From Catellatospora bangladeshensis (GTDB lineage: Bacteria > Actinomycetota > Actinomycetes > Mycobacteriales > Micromonosporaceae): a stretch of 41,281 nt of DNA. The notes beneath the pieces were generated by a model. The model did no database searches. It saw only the letters and a list, made by a program, of their open reading frames with translations, and was not told the origin of the DNA. The translations under genes were made by a program, and so were the position numbers. Position 1 is the stretch's first letter; the number at the start of each line of letters is the position of its first letter. Positions 16,666 through 24,372 of this stretch are shown piece by piece. The stretch is taken from positions 1 through 41,281 of the forward strand of contig NZ_BONF01000021.1 in assembly GCF_016862575.1 (NCBI RefSeq), given 5' to 3'.

Positions 16666-17913
16666 TCACGGCAGCCAGCGTTCCCACAGGTGCCAGCGGC
16701 ACCGCCGGACCAGCTGGTGCCGCCACAGCCACCACGGCAGGCGGCGATGCGGCACGAACGTCCACAGATCGTCGTCGGCGGCGTTGCCGCGTGGCGACCG
16801 CCGCAGCAGGCGGAGGTTGGCCCGGTCGACGACGCCATGGAGCCTGGCGGCGTGCGCGAGCGCGACGATCGCCTGGGCGCGCAGCGCGGGGTTGTCGGAG
16901 GCGAGCGCACGTGCGGTCCGGGCGAGGATCGGCTGCGGGTCGGGGTGGGTCAGCGCGAGGCCGATGACCGCGACGCCGACGTTCGGCTCCGCACGCTCGA
17001 ACGCCGCATCGACCTCTTCCGGGCGGTCGGTGCCCATCAGCGCCGACAGGTCGGCCCAGTTCATGCCGTCGCCGTCGGCGACGGGGCCGAGCAGGAACTG
17101 CTCGCGCCAGCAGGCAAGCCAGGCCGGGCCGTACCCGTCCGGGTCGGCTGCGACGTCGACCAGATCGGGGCTGCCGGTCGCGTCGGCGAGCTCGCGCAGC
17201 TTACGGTCTCGCTCGCCGGCAGGGAGGGTGTAGCACCAGCTGGCGGCGGCGTACTCCCAGAACGGGGAGCTGCTCCCCCAGCGGTCCACGATCGTGGCGG
17301 CGACCTGCTCGTACTCCCCGGTTCCCGGGGTAACGCGCTCCAGCAGGCCGAACTCGGGTCTGCGGTCGGTCATGTCGCAGCGGCGCAGGAACGCCAGCCT
17401 GGTCGCGTCGGCGGCCGACAGCCAGCCGTCACGGTGACCGCGCACGATGTCGTCGGCATCGGCGACGGCGGCGTACCGGACGTGCTCGGCGGGGACGGCG
17501 AAAGGCACCCGATACTCGCCGTAGCGACCGCGGTCGTAGAACCGCAGGTGGCCCACCTGCAAGCGTTCGGTGATCTCGGACAGGCTCCAGAGGTGCCCGG
17601 ACGCCTCGTCCTCGGCTCGGCCGCCGCACGCCGACAGCACACCGACGGTGAACTCGCGTGCGGCGTCACCGGCGCCCGCCGGGATCTCGACGCACACCGC
17701 GCAGGTCACCGGTCTGCCGAGGCCGGTGGCGAGCCGGGTGAGTTCGGCCGGGTCGAAGCCATCGCCGGGCGTCAGCCTGCTGCCCGCGAACACCATGACG
17801 AACAGCGGTCCAGCCTCGACCAGCCACTGCCCGTCGACCCGCCGGGCCAGCCCGTCCAGCACCGCCTCGACCGCGGCGAGGTCGGCTTGCGGGTAGATGA
17901 CGATCGTGGCCAT
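16666..17913 (-). CDS. Unrecognised protein with C-terminal HEAT-like helices
   Basis: 415 residues. The start ATG at 17913 overlaps the upstream stop as TGATG, which argues for translational coupling and against the longer frame. The N-terminus MATIVIYPQADLAAVEAVLD looks like an alpha/beta segment. The middle contains YDRGRYGEYRVPFAVPAEHV. The C-terminus has ARALASDNPALRAQAIVALA, typical of HEAT or related helical repeats, and ends with a Trp/Arg-rich tail (RRLPWWLWRHQ). There is no signal peptide or TM helix. Its partner gene immediately upstream is also of unknown family, and a SARP regulator follows. I cannot assign a function. Confidence 0.75.
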   Translation of the reverse strand: MATIVIYPQADLAAVEAVLDGLARRVDGQWLVEAGPLFVMVFAGSRLTPGDGFDPAELTRLATGLGRPVTCAVCVEIPAGAGDAAREFTVGVLSACGGRAEDEASGHLWSLSEITERLQVGHLRFYDRGRYGEYRVPFAVPAEHVRYAAVADADDIVRGHRDGWLSAADATRLAFLRRCDMTDRRPEFGLLERVTPGTGEYEQVAATIVDRWGSSSPFWEYAAASWCYTLPAGERDRKLRELADATGSPDLVDVAADPDGYGPAWLACWREQFLLGPVADGDGMNWADLSALMGTDRPEEVDAAFERAEPNVGVAVIGLALTHPDPQPILARTARALASDNPALRAQAIVALAHAARLHGVVDRANLRLLRRSPRGNAADDDLWTFVPHRRLPWWLWRHQLVRRCRWHLWERWLP

Positions 17914-18605
17914 CAGCCGGCCTGCCAGCGTGGGCTGTACTGGATGTGCACCAGCGTGGAGTGCCGCCGCCTGCGGCGGAACCACGGGTAGGCGTCATGG
18001 CCGCCCAGTTCGACACAGTAGTGGTGGCGGCCGTCGATCCGCTTCAGATACGGCCCGGCCTCGTCGAGCATCGAGCGCAGAGACCCGCCCTCCTGCCCGA
18101 ACGCCGGGACGCTGCCCGTGACGAAGACCGTCTCGGCCGCGAATCCGATCCGCAGGTGGTCACGGTCTTCGGCCCAGCGCCGGGCCCGGCCGCGGTCCGC
18201 CATCGTGAAGGCGCTCGGTGGCACCGAGGCGGTGTGCGGCCGCCCGGCGCCGAGGTGGGCGCGGACCTGCTTCCAGCGTGAGAGCGGGAACTGCATCCGG
18301 TGGTGCAGCAGGACGAGGTCCAGCGACGACTGGCCGGACGCCGCCTGCGGCAGGTCCGTCGGCGGAGCCGCGTGCCGCATCGGCAGGTGGACGAGCGTAC
18401 GCGGCGAGCACGTCGCCAGGCCCCACAGCGCGGTCAGCAGGACCGCCTCGACCCGGCCGACGAACATGGCGAGGCTGTCGGGCTCGGTCGCCACGCCGTG
18501 CGGCTCGGCGTACAGCGCCGCTCGCACCAGCGGACGGGCCGGCCGGATGACGCGGTACTCGCGCGAGCCGAGCCTCACCATGCTGATCCGCGTGCGAACT
18601 CTCAC
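17913..18605 (-). CDS. Unrecognised 230-residue protein, first gene of a coupled pair
   Basis: Start GTG at 18605 is preferred because GGAGGAG lies 9 nt upstream; a GTG at 18623 would overlap that ribosome site. The protein begins MRVRTRISMVRLGSREYRVI and has a hydrophobic stretch (VEAVLLTALWGLAT) that is too short and mixed for a sure TM helix. It ends in a basic/aromatic segment (YPWFRRRRRHSTLVHIQYSP). The stop overlaps the next start (TGATG), so the two products are made together and may form a complex. No known motif was found. It is divergent from the SMP-30-like gene across a 227-bp spacer. Confidence 0.7.
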   Translation of the reverse strand: MRVRTRISMVRLGSREYRVIRPARPLVRAALYAEPHGVATEPDSLAMFVGRVEAVLLTALWGLATCSPRTLVHLPMRHAAPPTDLPQAASGQSSLDLVLLHHRMQFPLSRWKQVRAHLGAGRPHTASVPPSAFTMADRGRARRWAEDRDHLRIGFAAETVFVTGSVPAFGQEGGSLRSMLDEAGPYLKRIDGRHHYCVELGGHDAYPWFRRRRRHSTLVHIQYSPRWQAG

Positions 18606-18832
18606 GCCGTCGATCTCCTCCACCCCGGTCCGAACGCCGGAACGCTACAGCTCGCGCCGCCCACGCGCGATCGCATACTCGTGGACGCGCTCGCCGAGGT
18701 CCGCCCGAGCCTCAAGGGCGCCCGCCGGCCACTTCAGGCAGGACGGCCGCTGCCTGGCGGCGTCGAGTCCTCCGATCAACGCGATCGAGCACCGTTGAAT
18801 CCCGCCCCGGCCGGGACTAAGGTGAGCGTTCC

Positions 18833-19834
18833 ATGAAGCCCCGCATCAGGCCGATCGTATGGCAGCCACCGGCCACTCCCGCCAGAGCGCGGCTGCCGCG
18901 CAGCGCAGTCCCGATGCCCCGGCCCGTCCTGCACCCGACGCCCGGCGTCGGGCCCGAGGATGTCGCGCTTGCCCCCGACGGCGCGGTCTACACCGGCCTC
19001 GCCGACGGCCGGATCCTGCGGGTACGCGACGAGGACGTCCAGGTCGTCGCCGACACCGGCGGGCGCCCGCTCGGCATCGAGGTCGACGCCGACGGCACCC
19101 TCGTGGTCTGCGACTCCACCCGCGGACTGCTCCGCGTGCACCCCGACAGCGGGGCGATCGAGGACCTCGTCCCGGCCGGCACGCCGATCGGCGGCGTGGC
19201 GCTGCGGCTCTGCAACAACGCGGCGATCGCCGCCGACGGCACCATCTGGTTCAGCGACTCGTCGGCCCGGTTCGACCTCGCGCACTGGAAAGCCGACCTC
19301 ATCGAGCACTCCGGCACCGGACGCCTGCTGCGGCGTGACCCCGACGGCACGCTCACCACCGTCCTCACCGGGCTGCACTTCGCCAACGGAGTCGCCCTGG
19401 CGGCCGACGAGTCGTTCGTCGCCGTCGCGGAGTCCGGCGCATACCGGCTGACCCGCCTGTGGCTGACCGGCCCGCAGACCGGTCAGAGCGACGTCCTCGT
19501 CGACAACCTGCCCGGCTTCCCCGACAACATCGCGCGCGGCACGGACGGCCTGATCTGGATCGCGATGGGCTCACCACGTAACCGCGCGCTCGACCTGCTC
19601 GCGGCGCGGCCTCCGATCCTGCGGCAGCTGCTGTGGGCACTGCCCGACCGGCTGCTGCCCCAACCCGCCGACACGGTATGGGTCCAGGCCGTCGACGCCT
19701 CCGGTCGCACGGTTCACGACCTGCAGACGTCCACCCCGGGGTTCTCGATGGTCACCGGAGTACGTGAGAGTTCCGGCACGGTGTGGCTGGGCAGCCTGCA
19801 CTCAACGGCGATAGCGCACTTCACGCTGCCGTAG
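18833..19834 (+). CDS. SMP-30/gluconolactonase/strictosidine-synthase-like propeller protein
   Basis: 333 residues. The sequence carries the repeated propeller strands of the SMP-30/LRE family: EDVALAPDGAVYTGLADGRI, PLGIEVDADGTLVVCD, NNAAIAADGTIWFSDSS, LHFANGVALAADESFVAVAE and PDNIARGTDGLIWIAMGSP. These match strictosidine-synthase-like members best (the FANGVAL and GFPDNI motifs line the metal site). Known relatives are metal-dependent lactonases or esterases; substrate cannot be predicted. No convincing signal peptide is seen: the N-terminus is Arg/Pro-rich. The start ATG at 18833 has only a weak GGTGAG-like ribosome site; the internal ATG at 18913 region is a possible alternative. The gene stands alone. 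Confidence 0.82.
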   Translation: MKPRIRPIVWQPPATPARARLPRSAVPMPRPVLHPTPGVGPEDVALAPDGAVYTGLADGRILRVRDEDVQVVADTGGRPLGIEVDADGTLVVCDSTRGLLRVHPDSGAIEDLVPAGTPIGGVALRLCNNAAIAADGTIWFSDSSARFDLAHWKADLIEHSGTGRLLRRDPDGTLTTVLTGLHFANGVALAADESFVAVAESGAYRLTRLWLTGPQTGQSDVLVDNLPGFPDNIARGTDGLIWIAMGSPRNRALDLLAARPPILRQLLWALPDRLLPQPADTVWVQAVDASGRTVHDLQTSTPGFSMVTGVRESSGTVWLGSLHSTAIAHFTLP

Positions 19835-19984
19835 TCACCGCAGTGAGGTCTGCAGACCGGCCGGGCCGCCCGCGATCTCGGTCGGGCAACCGGCTGGGGC
19901 GGGCCGCCGCCCGTGAGAAGCTCGCCGGACAGCATGCCGACAGCCGTGGCACGCAACAGGCGCTCGACATCGTGTGGCGCGATC

Positions 19985-20039
19985 GCCTGTCCCCGATCAC
20001 CGTCGCGATCTCAGACCGCGGTGGTGATCGGGGACAGGC
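19985..20039. terminator. Long perfect hairpin between convergent genes
   Basis: Arms of 17 bp (19985-20001 and 20023-20039, core CCTGTCCCCGATCACC) are perfectly complementary around a 21-nt loop. It lies between the stops of the SMP-30-like gene and the small secreted protein gene, so a bidirectional terminator is the simplest reading. The long stem with a long loop could also be a remnant element end. Confidence 0.6.
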
Positions 20040-20074
20040 AGGTCGAACAGCGAACGCCTGAAGGCAATCCGTGA

Positions 20075-20329
20075 TCAGGGGCAGGGCTCCGACTCGATCG
20101 TGTAGTACGCGGTGTAGGCGCCCCAGTGGTAGCTGGGATCGCCGGGACACTCACTGAACGTCGAGGCGCCGACCAGATTGCTGTGCGTCGCGTCGCTGAA
20201 GTACGCGACGAAGGTTATGGTGCCTTTCGCCTGGGCGGGGACGGCGGCGCCCACCAGGCCAAGGCATACGGCCAACGCGACAGCGGCAGCACGGTATGCG
20301 GTTCGGCCGCGCGATCGAAACCCTTGCAC
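20075..20329 (-). CDS. Small secreted protein, DUF6289-like
   Basis: 84 residues. GTG at 20329 is chosen because GAGGAGG lies 5 nt upstream; earlier starts in the frame have no ribosome site. Residues 1-33 form a signal peptide (Arg-rich start, core AAAVALAVCLGLVGAAV, cleavage after PAQA). The mature part is ~50 residues: GTITFVAYFSDATHSNLVGA, a Cys near the centre, WGAYTAYYT and a final Cys near the C-terminus. The two cysteines may form a disulfide. The pattern (YYSD...VG...C...WG..T.Y....PC) matches small secreted actinobacterial proteins grouped as DUF6289; function unknown. An AT-rich patch (TATATT, minus strand, 20363-20368) about 34 nt upstream is a possible -10 element. Confidence 0.75.
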   Translation of the reverse strand: MQGFRSRGRTAYRAAAVALAVCLGLVGAAVPAQAKGTITFVAYFSDATHSNLVGASTFSECPGDPSYHWGAYTAYYTIESEPCP

Positions 20330-20622
20330 CGTGCCTCCTCGGAAGACTTCGGGATACCCCAAAATATACATGCTGATCGATTGATTCATGGCGTGAAGGA
20401 ATGCCCGGTCACTGAGGCCCACGACCGCTGGGGCGACAAGCTGCCCGGTCGAGCGGCGTCGGCACGTTCTTGCATGAACCCGCATTCAACGGTGAACGGG
20501 CAGCGTGATGACCGTGGCTTCGGCAGTCGACGTGTCGGTGTCGATCAGATAGATGACTGGGCGAGGGCCATATGGCGCCGCTGCAACCTCACGTCGGCCC
20601 GGCCCGTGTACCAGGGGTGACA

Positions 20623-21096
20623 GTGTCAGATTTCGAGGCGTTCTACCGCGGCACCGCGCCGCGGCTGATGCGCTTCGCGTACGGCCTCACGGGTGGCCTG
20701 GCCGAGGCGCAGGACTTCACCCAGGAGGCGTACGCCCGTGCCTGGCAGCGCTGGCCGTCCCTGCAGCGCTACGACAACCCCGAGGCGTGGCTGCGGCTGG
20801 TGGTGACCCGGCTGGCCACCGACTGGTGGCGGCGCCTGACCGTGCGCAGGTCCGCCGCCCTGCCCGAGCCCCCGCACGTGCCGCCTCCCGATGAGGAGCT
20901 GATGACCGTCGTCGCGGCGCTGAAGAAGCTGCCCATCGACCAGCGCCGGGCGCTGGCGATGCACTACCTGCTCGACCAGTCCGTGGCGGAGATCGCCGTG
21001 GAGCTGTCGGTGCCGGTCAACACCGTCAAGTCCTGGCTCGCCCGCGGGCGGGCCGGGCTCGCCGCCGCCCTGGGGGAGCGCAGCCATGTCAACTGA
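20623..21096 (+). CDS. ECF RNA polymerase sigma factor, SigE family
   Basis: 157 residues from GTG at 20623, preceded by AGGGG at 5-nt spacing; GTG at 20617 is an alternative. Region 2 is present (DFEAFYRGTAPRLMRFAYGL; DFTQEAYARAWQRWPSL) with the typical WLRLVVTRLATDWWRR. Region 4 is a helix-turn-helix (LKKLPIDQRRALAMHYLLD, VAEIAVELSVPVNTVKSWLA). It directs RNA polymerase to a small regulon. The next gene overlaps it by 11 nt and encodes a single-TM propeller protein with a short cytoplasmic tail, a likely regulator of this sigma factor. No C-terminal SnoaL extension. Confidence 0.9.
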   Translation: MSDFEAFYRGTAPRLMRFAYGLTGGLAEAQDFTQEAYARAWQRWPSLQRYDNPEAWLRLVVTRLATDWWRRLTVRRSAALPEPPHVPPPDEELMTVVAALKKLPIDQRRALAMHYLLDQSVAEIAVELSVPVNTVKSWLARGRAGLAAALGERSHVN

Positions 21097-22519
21097 ACCG
21101 GAGCGCGTCTACGCAAGGCTGGCCGACCTGGTGGACGCGGTGCCGCCCCCTGAGCTGTCGGCGGTGCGAGCCCGCGCCGCGCAGCGCCGCCGCCGCTCGT
21201 TCGGCGGTCTGCTCGCCGCCGGAGCGGCCGTCGTCGCCGCGCTGTTGGGTGCGCAGGCGGTGCTCGCCCCCGCTGCCACACCGGTGCGGCCGGTGCTGCC
21301 CGTGCTGCCGGCGACGACGGAGTTCGCCCCGTTCGACGGCTCCGTCGCGCCCGTCCTCCGCTACCCGTCCCCGGCCGGCTTCGGCATGACCGTCACCCTC
21401 GGTGACCGGGCGTACGCCATGTGGATGGCCGAGGACGGCGTCGAGTGGGTCGGTGGAATCGACGTGGCGGCGGGCAAGGCGCTGTGGCCGGCGCTGTCGC
21501 TGGGCAAGTTCGGCGACACCAACGGCATGGAGGTGGCCAAGGAGGCGATCCTGCTGCTCACCGAGCAGGGCTTCGACAATCCGCTGATCAAGGACGGCAG
21601 CGACACGATCATCGCCGTCGACCCCGCCACCGGCAGGATCATGTGGACGCTGCCGTACTCCTTCAACAACACCGACCGGGTCCTCTACGACGACACGCTC
21701 GTGATCACCTGGACCCAGCGGGGCGTGACCGAGGCCCTCGACCTGCGCACCGGCCGGGCGCGGTGGACCGTCAGCGAGCGGGTAGCCCAGTCCGGCACGA
21801 ATGCGATGCGCAGCATGTCCGAGTTCTACGCCGTCGGCGGCTATACCGAACGGGCGCCCGCGGACCGGCGCGTCGTGCTGCACCTGGCCGACGGTCGGGT
21901 CCAGGTGCGCGACGTGACCAGCGGCCGGGTGGAGCGCGAGCTCACCGCGCCGGTGCTGTCGCCGAGCGGGGACCTGCTGCGCCACGAGACGGTGGTCGAC
22001 GGGACGCTGTACCAGTTCGCCGCGGGCAAGGCCGGCGTGCTGCCGCTCGACGGGTCGGTCGGCGCGACCGAGGTCACGCTGGCGGCGAACCTGGACGGGG
22101 CCCGGCCGACGCCGTGTGTGGCCGGAGGCCTGCACTGCGCTGTCACCGACGAGACCGGCGACAGTGCCAGGCTGACGGTCCTTGACCCGCGTTCCGGGGC
22201 GGTGGTCTGGCAGCGCGAGCTGAAGGCCGGGGTGCGTAACGTGCTGCCGTCGGCGGCGGGGCTGCTGGCGGTGGGCGAGCAGTCCCTGGTCTTCGCCGTG
22301 GACGGCACTCCGTTGGCGAGCCTGGACGGTCAGGCCATGTGGCTGGAGTCCGGGAACCTGCTGGTCATCGGCGCGGCGGGCGTGTCCGGTCGCCAGCTCG
22401 CCACCGGCGTGGAGGTTCCTCTCGGGCAACCGGGCGTGACCGGTTACTGCTCCTGGAACACGACCATGCTGACCTGCCCGACCCAGGACGGCATCGGCGT
22501 CTACCGATACGCGCGGTAA
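21086..22519 (+). CDS. Membrane-anchored PQQ-like beta-propeller protein, probable sigma regulator
   Basis: 477 residues. ATG at 21086 overlaps the sigma gene. Residues 1-37 are cytoplasmic (RLADLVDAVPPPELSAVRARAAQRRRRS), residues ~38-62 a TM helix (FGGLLAAGAAVVAALLGAQAV), and the rest is outside the cell. The exterior domain has PQQ/WD-like propeller blades: TIIAVDPATGRIMWTLPYS, EALDLRTGRARWTVSE, VQVRDVTSGRVERELTAPV and LTVLDPRSGAVVWQREL. Two Cys pairs near the end may be disulfides. Downstream partners of SigE-family factors often have this form and are thought to act as anti-sigma or sensor proteins, but no ZAS zinc motif is present. A terminator follows at 22522. Confidence 0.85.
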   Translation: MSTEPERVYARLADLVDAVPPPELSAVRARAAQRRRRSFGGLLAAGAAVVAALLGAQAVLAPAATPVRPVLPVLPATTEFAPFDGSVAPVLRYPSPAGFGMTVTLGDRAYAMWMAEDGVEWVGGIDVAAGKALWPALSLGKFGDTNGMEVAKEAILLLTEQGFDNPLIKDGSDTIIAVDPATGRIMWTLPYSFNNTDRVLYDDTLVITWTQRGVTEALDLRTGRARWTVSERVAQSGTNAMRSMSEFYAVGGYTERAPADRRVVLHLADGRVQVRDVTSGRVERELTAPVLSPSGDLLRHETVVDGTLYQFAAGKAGVLPLDGSVGATEVTLAANLDGARPTPCVAGGLHCAVTDETGDSARLTVLDPRSGAVVWQRELKAGVRNVLPSAAGLLAVGEQSLVFAVDGTPLASLDGQAMWLESGNLLVIGAAGVSGRQLATGVEVPLGQPGVTGYCSWNTTMLTCPTQDGIGVYRYAR

Positions 22520-22521
22520 CG

Positions 22522-22562
22522 GTCCGCGGTGCCCCGCCCGGTCCGGATGGGGCACCGCGGAC
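22522..22562 (+). terminator. Terminator after the sigma/propeller operon
   Basis: Perfect 14-bp stem (GTCCGCGGTGCCCC at 22522-22535 with complement at 22549-22562) and 13-nt loop, starting 3 nt after the stop codon; a short TTT follows. Confidence 0.8.
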
Positions 22563-22727
22563 GGTTTCAGGGCCGGGTTGAGGCGAGAATCGGCGTGGCT
22601 GTCGCGACCTGCGGCCGGCTTGAGCAGGAACCTGCCGGGTCGCTCGTCGGCGGGCCGACGTGAGTGAGGCGCTGTCGCGCGCACCTCCCTACGCCGGCGT
22701 TTGACCGGGATACGTAGGCTGCCCGCC

Positions 22728-24143
22728 ATGCATCGGGGTGAACTCGACGGGGTGACCGTCTCCTGGCAGGACGTCTCGGAGGACGTACACGCGTCACTGG
22801 TCTTCGGGGTCGGCACCCGCGACGAGGGCGTCGACCGGATCGGCCTCAACCACCTGGTGCAACTGCTGGTGCTCGACGAGATCAGCACCGAGGCGGACCA
22901 GCACACCTCGTTCGTCGACACCGCGTTCACCGCCTCAGGCACACCCGACGAGGTCGCCGCGCACCTGGCCGAATGCTGCGCGGCGCTGGCCGACCTCCCG
23001 CTGGACCGGCTGGACGAGATCGCAGCGCAGGCCGACCCGGGCGACCTGGCCGTATCCCTCGGCCTGGAACTGGCCGACAGCTGCCGCGACCCGTGGGGTT
23101 CACTGCTGGCGCGCCGCCTGGGCGCTGCCGGGGCCGGGGTGGCCCGCTGGCCCGCCGTCCCCTACGCCGCGTTCACTACCACTGAAATACGTGAACACGT
23201 CGCCCGGTTCTTCCACGCCGGCAATGCCGCACTCGGGCTCAGCCGCGCACCCTGGCCCGGCCTCGAGATGGCGCTGCCACCGGGGCAGCGCCCCGACAAC
23301 GACGCAGTCGCTGCCCGCGCGGGCGGCGGCTGGTACCACGACGAGGTCGTCGCACCCGGTATCGCCGTCACCGCCGCCGCGGGCCCGCTCGCGATGCTGG
23401 TGCTGGGCGTCCTGCGTATGCGGGTGAATGACGCGCTCGACGACGCCGGCTTCGACTGCTGGACCAGCGAGTGGTCCACGCCCGTGTCCGCGTCCACCCT
23501 CGAGATCGGCCTGGGCCTGCACTACAGCGGCAACGGCCGTACCCGCGACTCCGCGCTGGCCACGGCGATCCTGTGGGAGCAGCTGGGGGCCATCGCCACC
23601 GTGCCGCCGTCGCAGGAGGAACTCGACGAGGCCATCGACTACGCAGCGGGCGAGGACGTCATCGGCCAGCTGCCGATCGAGGCGAAGGCATCGCTGCTCA
23701 GCCCGTCCGACGAGTTCGGCGCGGACGACGTGGCGGCCGCGCGGACGCTGACGCCGTACGACGTCCGCAGCGCGGCCGCGTCGTGGCTCGGTTCGGCACT
23801 CGTCGTCGTGCCGACCGGCACCGCGGCCGACCTGCCCGGCCTGCCGGCAATCGGGTGCCCGGCAGGCACCTTCGTCCCGCCGGGCAAGGTGATCAAACCG
23901 TCGCTGTGGCGAAAGCTGCGACGTGCCGACGAGCACCTCGTGCTCGCCGACGACGCGATCTACCACGTGCGTGACAGGGCGGTGCACAGCATCCCGTTCG
24001 CCGACGCGATCCTGGTGGAGCACGGTGCGGAGGTGCTGCTCGGCAACGTCCGCCACGGCTGCCTGACCGACGTGACGGCCTTCGCTCCCGCGAAGACCAT
24101 CGGCGTACACCTGCCCGACCGCCGCTGGCGAATCACCCGGTGA
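22728..24143 (+). CDS. M16-metallopeptidase-like protein, zinc motif lost
   Basis: 471 residues from ATG at 22728 (weak GTAGG upstream; a TTG at 22701 is possible). The N-terminal layout resembles insulinase/M16 proteins: ASLVFGVGTRDEGVDRIGLNHLVQLL aligns to the usual G-S-R-D-E...GLAHFLEH segment, but the HxxEH zinc motif is H42-LV-Q45-L46, so two of three key residues are gone. The middle (VAPGIAVTAAAGPLAMLVLGVLR, LEIGLGLHYSGNG) and a RMRVNDALDDAG helix fit the second M16 half. The tail (WRKLRRADEHLVLADDAIYHV) looks like a separate PH-like or strand-rich module. Probably a non-catalytic scaffold. It precedes the dynamin pair by 229 nt on the same strand. Remote family call. Confidence 0.6.
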   Translation: MHRGELDGVTVSWQDVSEDVHASLVFGVGTRDEGVDRIGLNHLVQLLVLDEISTEADQHTSFVDTAFTASGTPDEVAAHLAECCAALADLPLDRLDEIAAQADPGDLAVSLGLELADSCRDPWGSLLARRLGAAGAGVARWPAVPYAAFTTTEIREHVARFFHAGNAALGLSRAPWPGLEMALPPGQRPDNDAVAARAGGGWYHDEVVAPGIAVTAAAGPLAMLVLGVLRMRVNDALDDAGFDCWTSEWSTPVSASTLEIGLGLHYSGNGRTRDSALATAILWEQLGAIATVPPSQEELDEAIDYAAGEDVIGQLPIEAKASLLSPSDEFGADDVAAARTLTPYDVRSAAASWLGSALVVVPTGTAADLPGLPAIGCPAGTFVPPGKVIKPSLWRKLRRADEHLVLADDAIYHVRDRAVHSIPFADAILVEHGAEVLLGNVRHGCLTDVTAFAPAKTIGVHLPDRRWRITR

Positions 24144-24154
24144 CCGGTGAGCGG

Positions 24155-24180
24155 TCTGTCCGTCAGGGTATGCGGACAGA
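24155..24180 (+). terminator. Possible weak terminator hairpin
   Basis: TCTGTCCG (24155-24162) pairs with CGGACAGA (24173-24180) around a 10-nt loop, 12 nt after the M16-like stop. The stem is short and no T-run follows. Confidence 0.35.
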
Positions 24181-24372
24181 GATGCTCACGATCAGGACGC
24201 GATGCGCAGTGACACGAACGTGTGCGAAGGGGTCGGGTCCCGCGCCGGGTCGGCCCCGTGTGGGCTCCGCGCTGCGCCCTGTCGCACCGGTCGGGGACAC
24301 TGGGGCCGCGCTGATCTCAGCCGCGTGTGCCTCATCGAGTGTGTGTGATGGAGTGTGGTGGGCGGTGCCCGC

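Noticed and set aside
19783-20061. 92-codon open frame overlapping the end of the SMP-30-like gene
   Set aside because: It runs through the long hairpin, starts inside another gene and has no ribosome site.
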